The notes under the pieces: model-generated | Seen by the model: the letters and a program-made list of their open reading frames with translations, nothing else | What the model was told of the DNA's origin: nothing | Databases searched by the model: none | Shown: positions 13,408 to 24,464 of the stretch, in pieces | Layout: each line of letters begins with the position of its first letter | Position numbering within the stretch: the stretch's first letter is position 1 | Program-made: the position numbers and the translations under genes | NCBI GenBank assembly: GCA_964019415.1 | Contig: OZ025883.1 | Span: 5,051,088-5,115,087 of the forward strand | DNA length: 64,000 bases | DNA from: Ianthella basta | Taxonomy: Eukaryota > Porifera > Demospongiae > Verongiida > Ianthellidae | Direction of reading: 5' to 3'

Positions 13408-13667
13408 TGTCATGTGTGTTACTTATTAATTGTTCTGATTGCTTACCTGTCACCTGTTATTATCTGATCGAGTATCACCTGTGTACTCACCTTTTAAGTG
13501 GTCACGTTCCTGGACTGAGTTGTAGTGTTTGGTTCAGTGTGCTTGGACTGAGTGTACTTGCTGCTTTTCCGACTTCTTGTACTTGTTCAGTTGAGTTGAT
13601 TGATAGTTCAATTGTTGTGATTGTTGTCGTTGTTCACTGTGACGGTTTATCGGTCGACGACATCACA
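13408..13667 (+). repeat. 3' LTR of gypsy element 1
   Basis: 260 bases, directly preceded by a G-rich polypurine tract and followed by the target duplication agaac at 13668-13672. Confidence 0.95.
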
Positions 13668-13672
13668 AGAAC

Positions 13673-14154
13673 GATTAATTTTTTATGCCAGCATAGAGTG
13701 ATTGAGACTGAGTGCATAGCGAGTATATCACAAACAATATTTTATGCATGGTGCATCATAGTACATTATGCAATTGCAAAATGCATGAATTTTGACCCAA
13801 TACTTAAATTATGACTTTAACAGGAATGCTATATAATTTTTGTGGATTTAGCCAGCAGTACCCACAAAAAATCATTTACTGTCTGAAATTTTCAAAACAA
13901 TCGATAAATTTAGCCATCGCAGTATGTTGAGGCCAGGTGTGGGTGCTTAAAGCAGCAAGTGCCCGGGAGCGGAGAGGGTCACGCAAGAAGCAGCCTCTAG
14001 TGAGCCAGCTGGTGAACCTGCATGCGCATAGTTTTGGCGTGCAAGTAATAGTTCACTGTTGTTCTTAGCATCAATCCCAGGCCAAATGTCCCGGGCCCGT
14101 GCCATAAAGGGTCCAGGAACGAGGTTTAATAGTCCCACTATTATACGTGTATCC
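13673..14154. other. Right end of duplicated block, no gene seen
   Basis: Non-coding sequence matching 59224-59711. It resumes the 3' flank of the ligase gene that gypsy element 1 interrupts. Homology between copies stops at about 14154. Confidence 0.75.
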
Positions 14155-14234
14155 CCCAGCGCGCTTAGTAACGTAATTAAATAGCTATCAAGGTAGCGCC
14201 TCAGCGTTTCGTGATCCGACTGTAGCTACAGTCC

Positions 14235-14242
14235 TATAAAAG
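14235..14242 (+). promoter_or_regulatory. TATA box of the two-exon gene
   Basis: TATAAAAG lies 61 bases before the ATG at 14296, a sensible distance for a start site followed by a short leader. Confidence 0.6.
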
Positions 14243-14295
14243 CCGACGCCCCTTAGTCTGGCGCGCGATGTAGTTGTCCCCGTTTGCTAGCTACA

Positions 14296-14836
14296 ATGGC
14301 TTGTGTGCAGTTTTCTTGCGTAAGTGTAGCACGTATAGCGATGCGTATAAGATACGGTACGATGATTCAGAAGCGAAATGAACAAAGAACCTATAGGTGC
14401 ACCATGCACGTGGTGCAGCAGTTAAGCTAGCTAAACCGTTGCCCTTGCTCCATCCCCAATGCAGGACCCCAGGTGGACTCCAGTCTCCAAGAAAAGACTT
14501 GCAAAGGTGGACGTGACTAAATCAGGAAATCAATGCTTTGACCTTGGTGGAAACATCGCAGCATCTACAAAGGAAGTCCTAATCTTTGTCAGCCTCCAGG
14601 TCGGGCATACCGAGCCTCATGACCAGATCGGAGACGTCAAGATTTTCACTGTGGACGGGTGCAACGAATATGCACAGTATATGACCATTCACACCTACAA
14701 GCAGAGTGCCTGGGTCACCAGTTTCGACAACATGTGGTTCCCTGTCACCGAGAATAGGCAGGTGGTAGTGGACTTACCCATGTGCTTTGTCGACAGTCAC
14801 ATCCACCTGAACCTCTACATCATTGGCTACAGATAA
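14296..14836 (+). CDS. Small two-exon protein of unknown function
   Basis: Proposed exon 1 is 14296-14319 (MACVQFSC), ending at a gtaagt donor in phase 0. Exon 2 is 14465-14836, after the acceptor atgcag, and ends in TAA. The joined product is 131 residues. There is no signal peptide or membrane segment. The C-terminal half alternates hydrophobic and polar residues (for example VLIFVSLQVGH and LNLYIIGYR), which suggests a beta-sandwich, and it contains WVTSFDNMWFPV. I do not recognise the family with certainty. A TATA box upstream, a good splice pair and the frame match support a real gene. An alternative is a single-exon gene starting at the ATG at 14459. Confidence 0.6.
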
Positions 14837-16752
14837 GCACCTTTGGAGCTGTGGCAAATAGCTAGGTTTAGTGCGATTCAAACTTTGAGGTATCTATTTA
14901 GGACAGAAGGATTGTTTTAGGACCTAAGGATTTAGCTACGTTGTAACAAACCACATTTTGTTCTGCTGTATAGAAGTTTATATGTGGCTAAGAATGAGCT
15001 GCAGGTCACTTGGTGGAGCTAGCATGTACAGTGCACTTTGCATGCAAGGCTTGTGCATCTACAGAACGTGGTAAGTTAGCTACACATTGTGTGGTGGTGC
15101 ACATGCGATTGCATTAATTCTTTGGGGGCTTCAGGGCTGGCAACCACTCTCAATATGCTCCTTACAAAGGGCTACTTACTTAGGGACTCTTATTTACTAC
15201 TTACTAGGGACTCCTTACAAAAGGGTGCCCTTGCTCTGGCCAACTGTAGCCTATGTAGTTGTCATGTAGCCCTCATTAGAACACCACAATGCCATGTAAA
15301 GTGTGTTACAAATCACCATCATGATCACCCATAAAAATGAATTCTACCAACCAGAAGGGAAAGTATACACAAGAGAGAGAGGTTGTTTACATTTCTAGGT
15401 GAGGTGAATTATGTGCATGTGGACCACCCTGGGGAAGTGTACTTGTACACAGCTCACAAGGCATCAAAGCAGAGACTGTTTCATATAACTATAACTCCCA
15501 GGGACCAGCCTGGGTCTCTCATACTGGCAAATGTGTACGTATCTACTGCATCGGAGTATTGGTGTTAGCTTTAGGGTAGTTAATACTGTACATGTGACAA
15601 GGCATACCTATTATATTAAATGTATATCTTATAGGATGTGCAGTGAGTGTCACACGCCATATCATGCTGTCCTGAGTCTATAACATGTAGGGCTGGTGCA
15701 GTGGCTGTACCAATACGTGCTTCGCTCAAGTTAACATTGTGAGTGCATTATTGTTTGCAAGGGCAAGGAAAGGGTTAATTGTTCATAATTGCATTCTTAG
15801 AGGTGACAATTAGGTGTGAGGTCTACCCTGCTGGGAGGTGTTGTTTGCATAACCTACAAAGGGTACGTTGAAAGGGAACTACCCTGCTATTCCCAGGAGG
15901 TGTCCTGGATCTATATTATGCGCCTTTGGGTCTGAGGCTGGCGTGCTAGACCGTCCCTCATAAACGCTCGGGGCGTTTACGTGGGTCCGTCTAGTCCCAG
16001 GGGGGTCGACTAGGTCCTGAGATTGCGCAATACCAGCACCTCAATAATTGCATTCCTGACATTCTAATCGTGTCTCCATATTAGCTGACTGTGCTCCAAA
16101 GCCGAATGTGCATACCCTGAGGCATGGCAGGGCCTTGTATTGCATTCGCGCCCCTGGTATGACCCGTACGTACGTAGCCAAGGAGCCATACGGTGGATTG
16201 GGCTTAATTGTCTGACGCGTTCACGATTTAGTTTTGCAAGTTATCGCAGCGTTTCTTGAAGATTGCCAGCACGCTTAAGCCATTTCTAGCATCCCTGCTA
16301 TCGAATGTGACAAATCGTGTACAGAACCAAGACGATTGCAAAGACGTGGCTGCCGATTGCACTCCCATTGCAGAAGCAGTCAACCTATCAGTCTTGCAGT
16401 CCTGAAGTGATCAATGAGGACTCGCTACCAGCTTCTAAGGAGTCACTTCCACAGGAGCACTTGCTCAGAACTCCAGATTAGGCTCCATCTGCCTCGTAGC
16501 CAGCATCTGCGAACACTCGTACACCGGTGTTGGAAAATGCTCGCAAAACCTACCTAGATGCTGGGGAAGGGCGGGGAAGGGTACATTTTCTGATAGCCCT
16601 TGTACAACTGTGTGCCCAAAAGCAAAGAAACAAGCGATGCGACGTGTTTCTCGAAATATATCTCCTCTTAGCTAGTATAGGTAAAATACACAGTAAAGAG
16701 CAGCAGCGTCGGCCATTTTGCGAACACACGTGACCTTGACCGACCCCCCGGT
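14837..16752. other. Intergenic stretch, no gene supported
   Basis: Short open frames here (for example at 15087 and 16527) have no recognisable domain and no splice support. The one structured feature is the hairpin at 15945-15997. Positions 15160-15240 repeat the phrase actccttacaaa several times at short range. Confidence 0.5.
15945..15997. repeat. Short inverted repeat containing gctagaccgtccc
   Basis: The arms tgctagaccgtccc and gggtccgtctagtcc flank an inner pair taaacgc / gcgttta. The same core word, gctagaccgtccc, opens the inverted repeat at 59721-59773, at the edge of the helicase region, so the two may belong to one repeat family. Confidence 0.55.
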
Positions 16753-16880
16753 CTAGTCCAGCCAGCTGGACCCTCCTAACCGTTTATTAATTCGTAAACA
16801 CGAATTAAACGTCCCTCCTCTAACCGTTTAATTCGCAAGCAGGAATTCAACGGTTAGGAGGGTCAAGCTGGCTGGACTAG
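16753..16880. repeat. Foldback repeat, about 30-base arms
   Basis: The left arm begins ctagtccagccagctggac and the right arm ends ggctggactag, with ccctcctaaccg / cggttaggaggg further in. The loop contains two smaller near-palindromes around aattcg. This looks like a small non-autonomous foldback element upstream of the Eph-like gene. Confidence 0.75.
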
Positions 16881-17007
16881 TCTATAGCAAGCCAGACCAT
16901 AGATAGAGGTAGTCAGTCGTAGCCGATCAGGCCAGACTGGCTACATACGATACGAACATGAATATTCCAACGGTAATTTCAACCCACAGCATTTATGCCA
17001 CTACTTG

Positions 17008-19209
17008 ATGATGCACGTGGGACTAATCCAGATACTACTTTGGTTGCTCTGCTTCAGCCACGCACGTGGATCCGCTCCTGGCGATGAACACGACTACTGT
17101 GTGAACACTGTTAATGTGGATAACCCTCCATCCGCCCGAGAAGATGGCAGGAACATTTTGCTGGACACGTACAACTACGCGGCCCTCCTAACTGGGGTCA
17201 TTGACTTTAACAACCCTGTTATAAATACTTACTCGCCAGTCTTCCGGAGCTTCGAAGTGGACGGCAGCAGTCCTACCCTGGTAAGCTCCCTGCCTGCGTA
17301 CCTACAACCAAGGGAGGAATGAATGGTGAAGCATAGTGTCTATGGATGAAGATAGCCTGTGTAGGTTGTAAGAGTGTATGGTTTTGTGTGTACTTCACTG
17401 TAGGGTTGGAACCAGTTTAGGCCTGAAGGTAACTGCCGGCTTCAGGTTGCTGACTGCAATGTAGGCGTCCCGAATCCACCTCAGCAGGACAACTGGCTTG
17501 TTACACAGTTCATTCGGCCGGAAAACTTACATAAGGAAATGCGGATATTTGTGAGTCATTCCATCACACTATGTCCAAAAGGCACTGTTTGTCGAAACAG
17601 ATACTCTGCGTATGTGTTTCCAGCAAATGAGGGAACGAACATCACTTTGGCAACAGTGATCAATCCTATAGTGGACCATTTAGATCCTCCTTTTGCAGAA
17701 GCTGACACAGATGTACACTCGCGTTATGTTTCCTTCAGCCATATGGCAGATATGTATGATGGTTTCTATGTTGCCCTTCGAAGTGAAGATGCTTGTGTCT
17801 ATGTGCAAAGGCTGCAAGTGTTTTACTGGGCATGTCCTGGAGGGCTGCAAGGTCTTGCAGAAGTGGATGGGACAGCTGAAGCACTGGAGTCACGCACATT
17901 CAGATGTATATATTGGTAACTCAACACAGCGCACAGCAGGTGATAGACATATCTGTATTGTGGATAGCCGTGGTGAGGAGGAGTACTCCGAGTGTCAGGT
18001 AGTGGTACAGCACTGAGCATCTCCGAAGTGTGCCAGTGCAACCCAGGGTTTCAACTGCTCATGGGAGGCTGTAGTGGTGAGTTAGGCAGATGCATTCTAT
18101 AAGTTTTTTACCATGTCTGTCATCATATTTTTGTCAAAGCTAATCAAATTGGTAAGCAATTAGCTGGCATCAAAGTGCTTTACACTTGAAGCTATTGTCT
18201 GTATATGAAGCAAAATAGTGGCACAGCATAGGTGATGTAAGGATATATAGTTGAAAATTTAAAGGCATGACACACAATAATTATAATGACAAGATGAATA
18301 TACCGAATGAGAGTATGTCAGGTAGTGCAATAGTTATACTGACATGTCGCTATAGTGTCAGTGCAATCGTAGGTTTTCATCTGTTTAAAGAGAAATGAAA
18401 TAGCCTTCTGTAGTTAGCTTAGTAAACATATCCAATAGTCACAATGCACGTACATGTGTGCAGGGGTGATTTGAGTGGTGGGTAGGAAGGCGACCACCCT
18501 TGGTGATCTAGCAAGTTAAAATGTAGGTAGATGTACAATCTTACCATAATTCACCGGATCATGGTTTGCTTGTTTGTTTGTTTGTTCTACCATAAAATCG
18601 GTGCCTTGCAGGCAATCGGCTCGAGACGTTCCGTACCAAGGGGCCTGGGGCATGTTCTAGGAGGGGGCCATTCACCTAGCTGTCTTGTGGCCAAAGAGCG
18701 TGATTCTTTCGTCTGTTCTCTGCAGGCTGACACGCCATTTTTAAAATCATCACCCTTCTACTACTGGTCATTGGTAGACTTGATACGCACCATGCCAGTT
18801 AAGGGAGTGGGGCGACGTGAACTTATAGGAGTGCCGTTCACCTAGCTGCTCTGCAGCCAAAGAACGCGCTTCCTCTTTTCCACGGGCCGAGATGCCATCT
18901 TTGACAGTATTTTGATCCGCCATAAGAATGTGACGTCACATCCTGTCGGTGTCAACGCGTCGGAGCGTTTCCTGCTAGTCTGTATAATTTATGGGCGCTA
19001 TGTCCCTGATATTTGATTCGGTGTATAATTATGCATCATTCTTTTCCAAACAGAATGCCCTGAAGGCATGTTCAAGGAAGGTTACAGTAATGATGTCTGC
19101 ACTCTTTGCCCGGAGTACAGTTTTACTAATGTCACTGGGTCTGCCAGCTGTCAGTGTGAGGTTGGACGGTACAGGGGAACAATGGAGTCAGCATCACTAC
19201 CATGTGCTT
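17008..19209 (+). CDS. Eph-receptor-like ectodomain (ligand-binding domain plus cysteine-rich segment), frames broken
   Basis: Eph receptors are membrane tyrosine kinases that bind ephrins. Exon 1 (17008-17280) starts MMHVGLIQILLWLLCFSHA, a signal peptide, and includes ILLDTYNY, like the start of Eph ligand-binding domains. Exon 2 starts at 17404 (GWNQFRP) and carries LQVADCNVG, NWLVTQFI, FYVALRSEDACV and VFYWACPGG, each with a clear counterpart in that domain. The segment CQCNPGFQLLMGGCS ends at a donor after 18076. A cysteine-rich exon follows at 19054-19209 (CPEGMFKEGYSNDVCTLCPE). Between about 17900 and 17998 the reading frame changes twice, so this stretch is either mis-sequenced, spliced unusually, or pseudogenised. 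I find no fibronectin, transmembrane or kinase exon downstream before the transposon-rich region. The assignment to Eph is firm for the ligand-binding domain; whether the gene works is open. Confidence 0.72.
18077..19053. other. Intron of the Eph-like gene with two related half-repeats
   Basis: Non-coding by splice context. Within it, the stretch near 18670-18735 (ttcacctagctg...gccaaagagcgtg) recurs in diverged form near 18836-18895 (ttcacctagctg...gccaaagaacgcg), separated by about 165 bases. Confidence 0.55.
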
Positions 19210-21102
19210 GTGAGTATAGAGTTACATGTATATCAAACCAGTGAATGATTGCTTTATGTACAACACAGCTTACAGTAGTGAAGAAGTTATATATGACAAT
19301 GCCATTTGCATTACATACGTAGAAGTATAGACAGCTCTTGTGATAATAATATAAACACCAGTCAATTACTGAAACTAGCAAGTTTGTCAAATGTGTGGCA
19401 TGCCTGAATGTGCCCAAAAACTCCCTACACATGCATACTGTGAATATTCAAAATGTTTTCAATAGTTTGGAATTATAATATGCATGATGGCCTGGATGAC
19501 GTATGAAGATGTGTGTATGTGTGTGTGTGTGTGTCTGTCTCTATGTCTGTCTGACAGTGTGTGCCAATGTGTGTCATTGTGTGTGTGCATACATCTCACA
19601 TGTGTGAAAGTCACAAATCACAGATTAGTGCTCGTTGGGTGATTCAGAGATTCACCTGGTTATTGGTAGTCCATGTATTGTCAGCAAGTTGAAGTGCATC
19701 CGATCAATCTTCATTAACCATTTGAACCATCTTTGTTCTTTTATTGTTAATATGCAAAGTACACAATAAATATTAATGGTGGGGACCATTCTATCCACTA
19801 GAATTTGGCTCTATTTCCAGACGCGTTTGTATATTACAGTTACAATCAACCATTCAACAGGTTGAAGACGGTGTTTTAGCACATATATGTATATATACAA
19901 GACAAATTTAGTCAGAGAAATGCGAGTGGACTTCCGTAATACGAAACACAAAGTAAAGTTGTATGAAATTGAAGGATGCGATTACCATTTCAAATGATGT
20001 GAAAGGCATTATATATCATTACGCATTTGTTTATTAAATTGCTCAACAGATAGTTACATATATACCGATCGGTATATATGCATATGTGCATGGTGGATCG
20101 ATCTCTGACAGGCTGTCATAGACAATTTAAAGGGCTACCCTTCACAGCTACATATCAGAGAGTACGATAGTACTGTCTATGTAGGGATGGTACAGAGTGT
20201 TTCGAATACACAATACACTGGTATAGGGGCGAAGTCGCGGAAAGTGTCGAAAACTGCCAAAACGAGGCTTCGTAGGGCTAAATATGAAATATTCATACAC
20301 TAAACTGACCTGGAAGGCAAGCGAACCTGGTCTGTCGGCGAAAAAATGACGCTCGAAAACATCCATTTTCGTCTTCATATTCTTCTTCTTCTTCTTCTTC
20401 TTCATATTCTTCTTCGCCAGCTGTAACTGACGAACAGAATTAGCTATTAAACTAATTCGAAGACGAATTAACTGCAAATTAGCCTTACTGTATTCTTTTG
20501 TATGTTAGAAAACGCCGCCAGCAAGCGTCACTCATTACGGTTACCGGGTCTGTCCGGAGACGTTGTTACGCGCATGACGCCATTTTACTATGACGTTGAC
20601 GACCGGCGGTTTTCCACCAACTGTTCCTACTGTGTTTGTTCAATAGCCTCGCAAGATGGTTAGATGTCCTTTGGAGGCTCATTAGAGACAATCTTCAGTC
20701 TAATTTAGCTATTAGATACAGATTACGGCGACTGCGTTGAAAGAATCCGCCATTTTAATATCGTCACTTGAAACGACGAATCCCTGGAGTCGCTTACACT
20801 TGGAAGGTTTCTTCCAATGCCGCGTGACATTGGCGCTCTTGGCCTCTCTATGACAACTTCGTCTTAGGGATTGTGTAAATGACGATCATCTTGAACGACG
20901 TCCTAACAGCCCTCATGCTGATTCTCTCAATAGCGCTCTTAAGCGCTCCTCCTCTCTTGACTGCCGCTTCGGTAAGCTTCAATAAACTTGCAACTAGCTA
21001 GCTAGTCAGTGGCGGTGTAGAAGTTTGCACGCTGCGTATATGTGTTCTGTGTCTGCTTAGGTGTGCTTTGGTAGGTGAGCTTGGTATGTGTGCATGCAAG
21101 TT

Positions 21103-21106
<4 letters not shown>
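19210..21106. other. No gene supported
   Basis: AT-rich sequence with a short GT run near 19512, a perfect palindrome around tataccgatcggtata (about 20061-20078) and a CTT run at 20383-20402. No conserved exon of the preceding receptor gene was found. Confidence 0.5.
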
Positions 21107-21176
<70 letters not shown>

Positions 21177-21177
21177 G

Positions 21178-21209
<32 letters not shown>

Positions 21210-21452
21210 CGTATGCATGTGTGAGTCAGGTGTGTGTGTGCGTGTGCGTGTGTATATGCATGTGTGTGTGTGCGTGTGCATATGCATGTGTGTGTGTGTG
21301 TGTGTGTGCATGTGTGTGTTTGTGTGTGTGTGTATGCGTGCATGTGCATGTGTGTTTGTGTATGTGTGCATGTGTGTGTGTCTGGTGTGTGTGCATGTGT
21401 GTGTGCGTGCGTGTGTGTGCATGTGTGTACGTGTGTGTGTGTGCGTGTGCGT
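21107..21452 (+). repeat. Long GT-rich microsatellite tract
   Basis: An almost pure GT run to about 21210, then GT blocks interrupted by gcatgc and gcg words. Open frames here encode only Cys-Val or His-Thr repeats and are artefacts. Confidence 0.97.
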
Positions 21453-21939
21453 CCCCATGTATCTGAGGATATATTGTGTGAGTAGATGAATGTATTATTT
21501 CATTATTGCTATTTGTATTTTACAGTGCAAGTTGTATATGTATACACCTTCATTCATTATATGTACAGCGAGTGCTACTGGTCATTTTGAAACTGACATG
21601 CCGAAAGAAAACAAAGGCAAAGAGAAGGACCTCCACGCATCAACGAACAGATAAGCCATTTCTTGCATGCATTCATGTGCAGCCTGCCCGTACGCGTGTG
21701 TTTTGGGTATTCACATGCGTGCTAGGTTCTTCTCTCTATGTGCATCTGGTCTATGACAGTCTGAAGCAACCAGTGTCTGTTCTCAATTTCTGCAGGACTG
21801 ATGTACCTGTGCATGATATGAAAGGTGCAGCATTCGTTCTGGCAACTGGACATACAGACATGCTGTATGTACCTTGTATTGTTGCATGCAGTTGTAAAGA
21901 ATCTTTTTTCCATGATCAATCTGTAAATTTGAGTTTGCC

Positions 21940-22040
21940 CTGTGGCTGGGGCAGTTTGTCCTGTGGCTGGGACAGTTGGCCCTGTGGCTGGGGCAGTTTG
22001 TTCTGTAGCTGGGACGATTGGCCCTGTGGCTGGGGATATA
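21940..22040 (+). repeat. Minisatellite, about 21-base unit
   Basis: About five units related to ccctgtggctggggcagttt, alternating ggggcagttt and gggacagttgg. The frame through it would encode CGWGS-type repeats, but no other evidence of a gene is present. Confidence 0.75.
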
Positions 22041-22705
22041 TAGGTTCTGTAGCTGGAGTGGTAGGCTTGGTGTGTGGAACCATAGGTCTCGTGCACGTGG
22101 CTTATGGGAAAGCCACTTTCTTCACAAAGTGCCTAAGTATATTGCAGCAAAGCAGAACCACTGCTTTGGCCATATGGCCATCAGTGTCACAGCTGCAAGT
22201 GGGTCTTGCCACAGCCATTACACTATGATAATTCAGTGTCATGAGGGTAAAACAATGAAGAACTATGAATTTATGTTAACATCCATTGATTTTGGCATGC
22301 GTACCTTCGTTCGCCAGAAACAGCACTGGTTCAGGTGCACTTTGAGATTAATGCTACGCAGAAGGTGTTATTGTAAGCGAAACTGCTCCTTAGCCAGGGC
22401 ACTTAGTTTGTTATTGCTCCTAGGAGGAGACAGAAACTAATCCTGGTCCGTCAAAGGAATGGCTTAAGAAGCAGGCCAAGAAACAAAGGTATCTGTTGCA
22501 AAGAGAACAAGTGCTAAAGAAATGGAAGCTTGATTATGCAGAGAATCCTGAACCAAAGCGACTAGCATCCAAGGCAAGTTATGAAACCAATTCAGAAGCC
22601 AAGAAGGCAGCTTCTACAGTGAAGTACTCTGCTAATCCTGAAGCAATGAAAACAATCTTCAAAGCAAGCTACATTGCCAATGCAGAAGCCAAGAAGGCTT
22701 CAGCT

Positions 22706-22890
22706 AAAGAACAATATTCTGCTGATCCAGAAGCCAAGAAGGCTGCAGCTAAAGAATGGTATTCTGCTGATCCAGAAGCCAAGAAGGCTGCAGCCAAAGA
22801 ACGGTATTCTGCTGATCCAGAAGCCAAGAAGGCTGCAGCCAAAGAACAGTATTCTGCTGATCCAGAAGCCAAGAAGGCTGCAGCTAAAGA
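22706..22890 (+). repeat. In-frame 45-base tandem repeat
   Basis: About four nearly identical 45-base units (tattctgctgatccagaagc and so on) encode YSADPEAKKAAAKE plus a variable residue. Flanking units are more diverged, so the central ones look recently amplified or homogenised. Confidence 0.9.
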
Positions 22891-23550
22891 GCGGTATGCT
22901 GCTAGACCCAATGCCAAGAGAACTGCTTCAATAGCGTACTACAGAAACCATACTACTGCAGCAAAACCAGTCTCAGCAGTGAATTACATCTAGAGAAGAT
23001 GGCAGAGAATTGCAGCTTCAAAAGCAAACTATGTATAGAATAAAGAGCATGTGAAAATTTACCGCAGAGGCAAATATGCTCTGAATGAACCAAAGGCATG
23101 TGTTTGACAGCATTATGCACTAGCATTGCAGAATAGGTTTTTCTCCAAGCCTTCTTTGAGATTGCTTTTGCAGAAGGGTTTTAAGCAAACTCATGATGGC
23201 ATTGCAGAGAAGATGTCAAAAGTAGTCTTGTCAAAAACAGTATGCAGAATCACTGCAAGAAGGCTACTTGATAGAGTGTTTAAGAAACGCAGGGAGAGAG
23301 TGGGACAGTTGCTGAAATGTGATAGAAGGGTCAACTCCTTTGATCTGTCATTAGAGAATTTGGGTAAACAATGGCACACAGCTTCATCAGAGCCATTCTT
23401 TTATGACACAGCATACAAGCTAGTCAAACGAAGCATTGCAATACCAGTGGATGAGCATGGGCGCTGTTGCATTGCCAAGGAAGTGGGTGACAGGTACAAG
23501 GATACAATGCGTCCCAAAAAGTGGAAGTGCACAGAAGAGTGCACGCCCGT

Positions 23551-24464
23551 GGGGCATGTCCACTCTGTTTACAAAACGTGAACCTTGTGGTATTCGCGCC
23601 TTGAGGTGTGAAATTCCTGTGTTGCCACGGCAATGCTTGCTCTGCATGTGATGTGCGCGTGATAGGAGAGGCCTGTGTAATCGAACGTCATATCCGGTGA
23701 TGGCAAGAAACGAGCTTTTTGGAGACAACAAAGAGTTATGGTAAGAGAGAAACAGAGATGAAATCTTCGCCGTTGTTAAACTTCGAAAGGATCAAGGTTT
23801 CATGGCTTTTTGGCAAATGAATCCTGCATCTCATACACGGCAACGTTAAATGACGTCATAGCTTTGCTTCCGTTTTGTATTCCATATTTGGCATGTCACG
23901 AGATTGTCGTGTGACTGAAGCATTTCGAGATGGCAGAATTGAGTTTTGCAGTAAATTGCCTTCCCGACTTTGAAGGACACCAGCCCTTTGCACGATGAGA
24001 CCAGATATCGTAACTTAAGGATGAATTACAACTTCTCCATGTGACCGCTTTTAGTACGAGGTTCCTATCGTGAGTTATCCAGTGCCAAAGTTTCGGCCGC
24101 AAAGGAAGAATTTGGTTTTCCCGATGTAACTCTGCACCAGATCGGTTTATCAAAAGCGGTCACATGGAAAACTTCGATGATGTGATTGTACATACTTCTG
24201 TGCAATTTCATTCGCTTTTAGCCTCTCCCATGAAGTCGATCGGCGTTTTCCTGCCTTTTTATAGGTACTCTTGTCGGCGGCGATTCTCCGTCAAGGAAGC
24301 CGTCAATGAAATACTTGTTGCGCTAAATTGAAGTAAAAGAATGCAGCTTCAATTACATACACAGCTTGCTTTGTGCAGATCCTATCTACAGGAGAAAGAG
24401 CAAAGAATACGAAGGTCAAAAATCGGCCCGCATTGTTTACATAGGACATGTCCCACGTGCGCAG
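23551..24464. mobile_element. Non-autonomous terminal-inverted-repeat insertion inside the Helitron gene
   Basis: The Helitron-type coding sequence stops at TEECTP and resumes after 24465. The interval is bounded by gtggggcatgtcc...tgtttac on the left and attgtttac...ggacatgtcccac on the right, which are imperfect reverse complements. An inner inverted pair, catgtgaccgctttt and aaaagcggtcacatg, lies at about 24039 and 24152. No coding sequence is seen inside. A target-site duplication could not be resolved, so an intron that happens to carry inverted ends remains possible. Confidence 0.5.

Larger units (their letters stand above)
9115..13667 (+). mobile_element. Ty3/gypsy-like LTR retrotransposon (element 1)
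   Basis: Two 260-base LTRs (tgtcatgtgtg...catcaca) bound one long gag-pol frame. The 5-base target duplication agaac is at 9110-9114 and 13668-13672. The homologous place in copy 2 (near 59218) has no insertion and reads gagaatggttaattt. A purine-rich tract (aagggggagggag, about 13394-13407) precedes the 3' LTR, and a likely primer site starts with tggcgacgaagg just after the 5' LTR. Domain order is gag, protease, reverse transcriptase, RNase H, integrase, which is normal for Ty3/gypsy. By eye the LTRs are identical, which points to a recent insertion. Confidence 0.96.
1..14154. repeat. Segmental duplication, copy 1
   Basis: This block is repeated in the same orientation at 45656-59711. Position 1 already matches 45656, so the true left edge lies outside the window. 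Matching continues through the 13 ligase exons and the 3' flank and stops at about 14154, just after a shared stretch reading ccactattatacgtgta. Exons are nearly identical and introns differ by scattered substitutions and small indels. The largest differences are two LTR retrotransposons, one private to each copy. A tandem assembly of two divergent haplotypes is an alternative explanation. Confidence 0.9.

Noticed and set aside
21506-22228. 240-residue frame with CGWGS-type repeats
   Set aside because: The repetitive part is a 21-base minisatellite; the remainder has no domain or splice support.
22706-22890. Regular direct repeats resembling a CRISPR array
   Set aside because: Units abut without spacers, are translated in frame, and the genome is eukaryotic.
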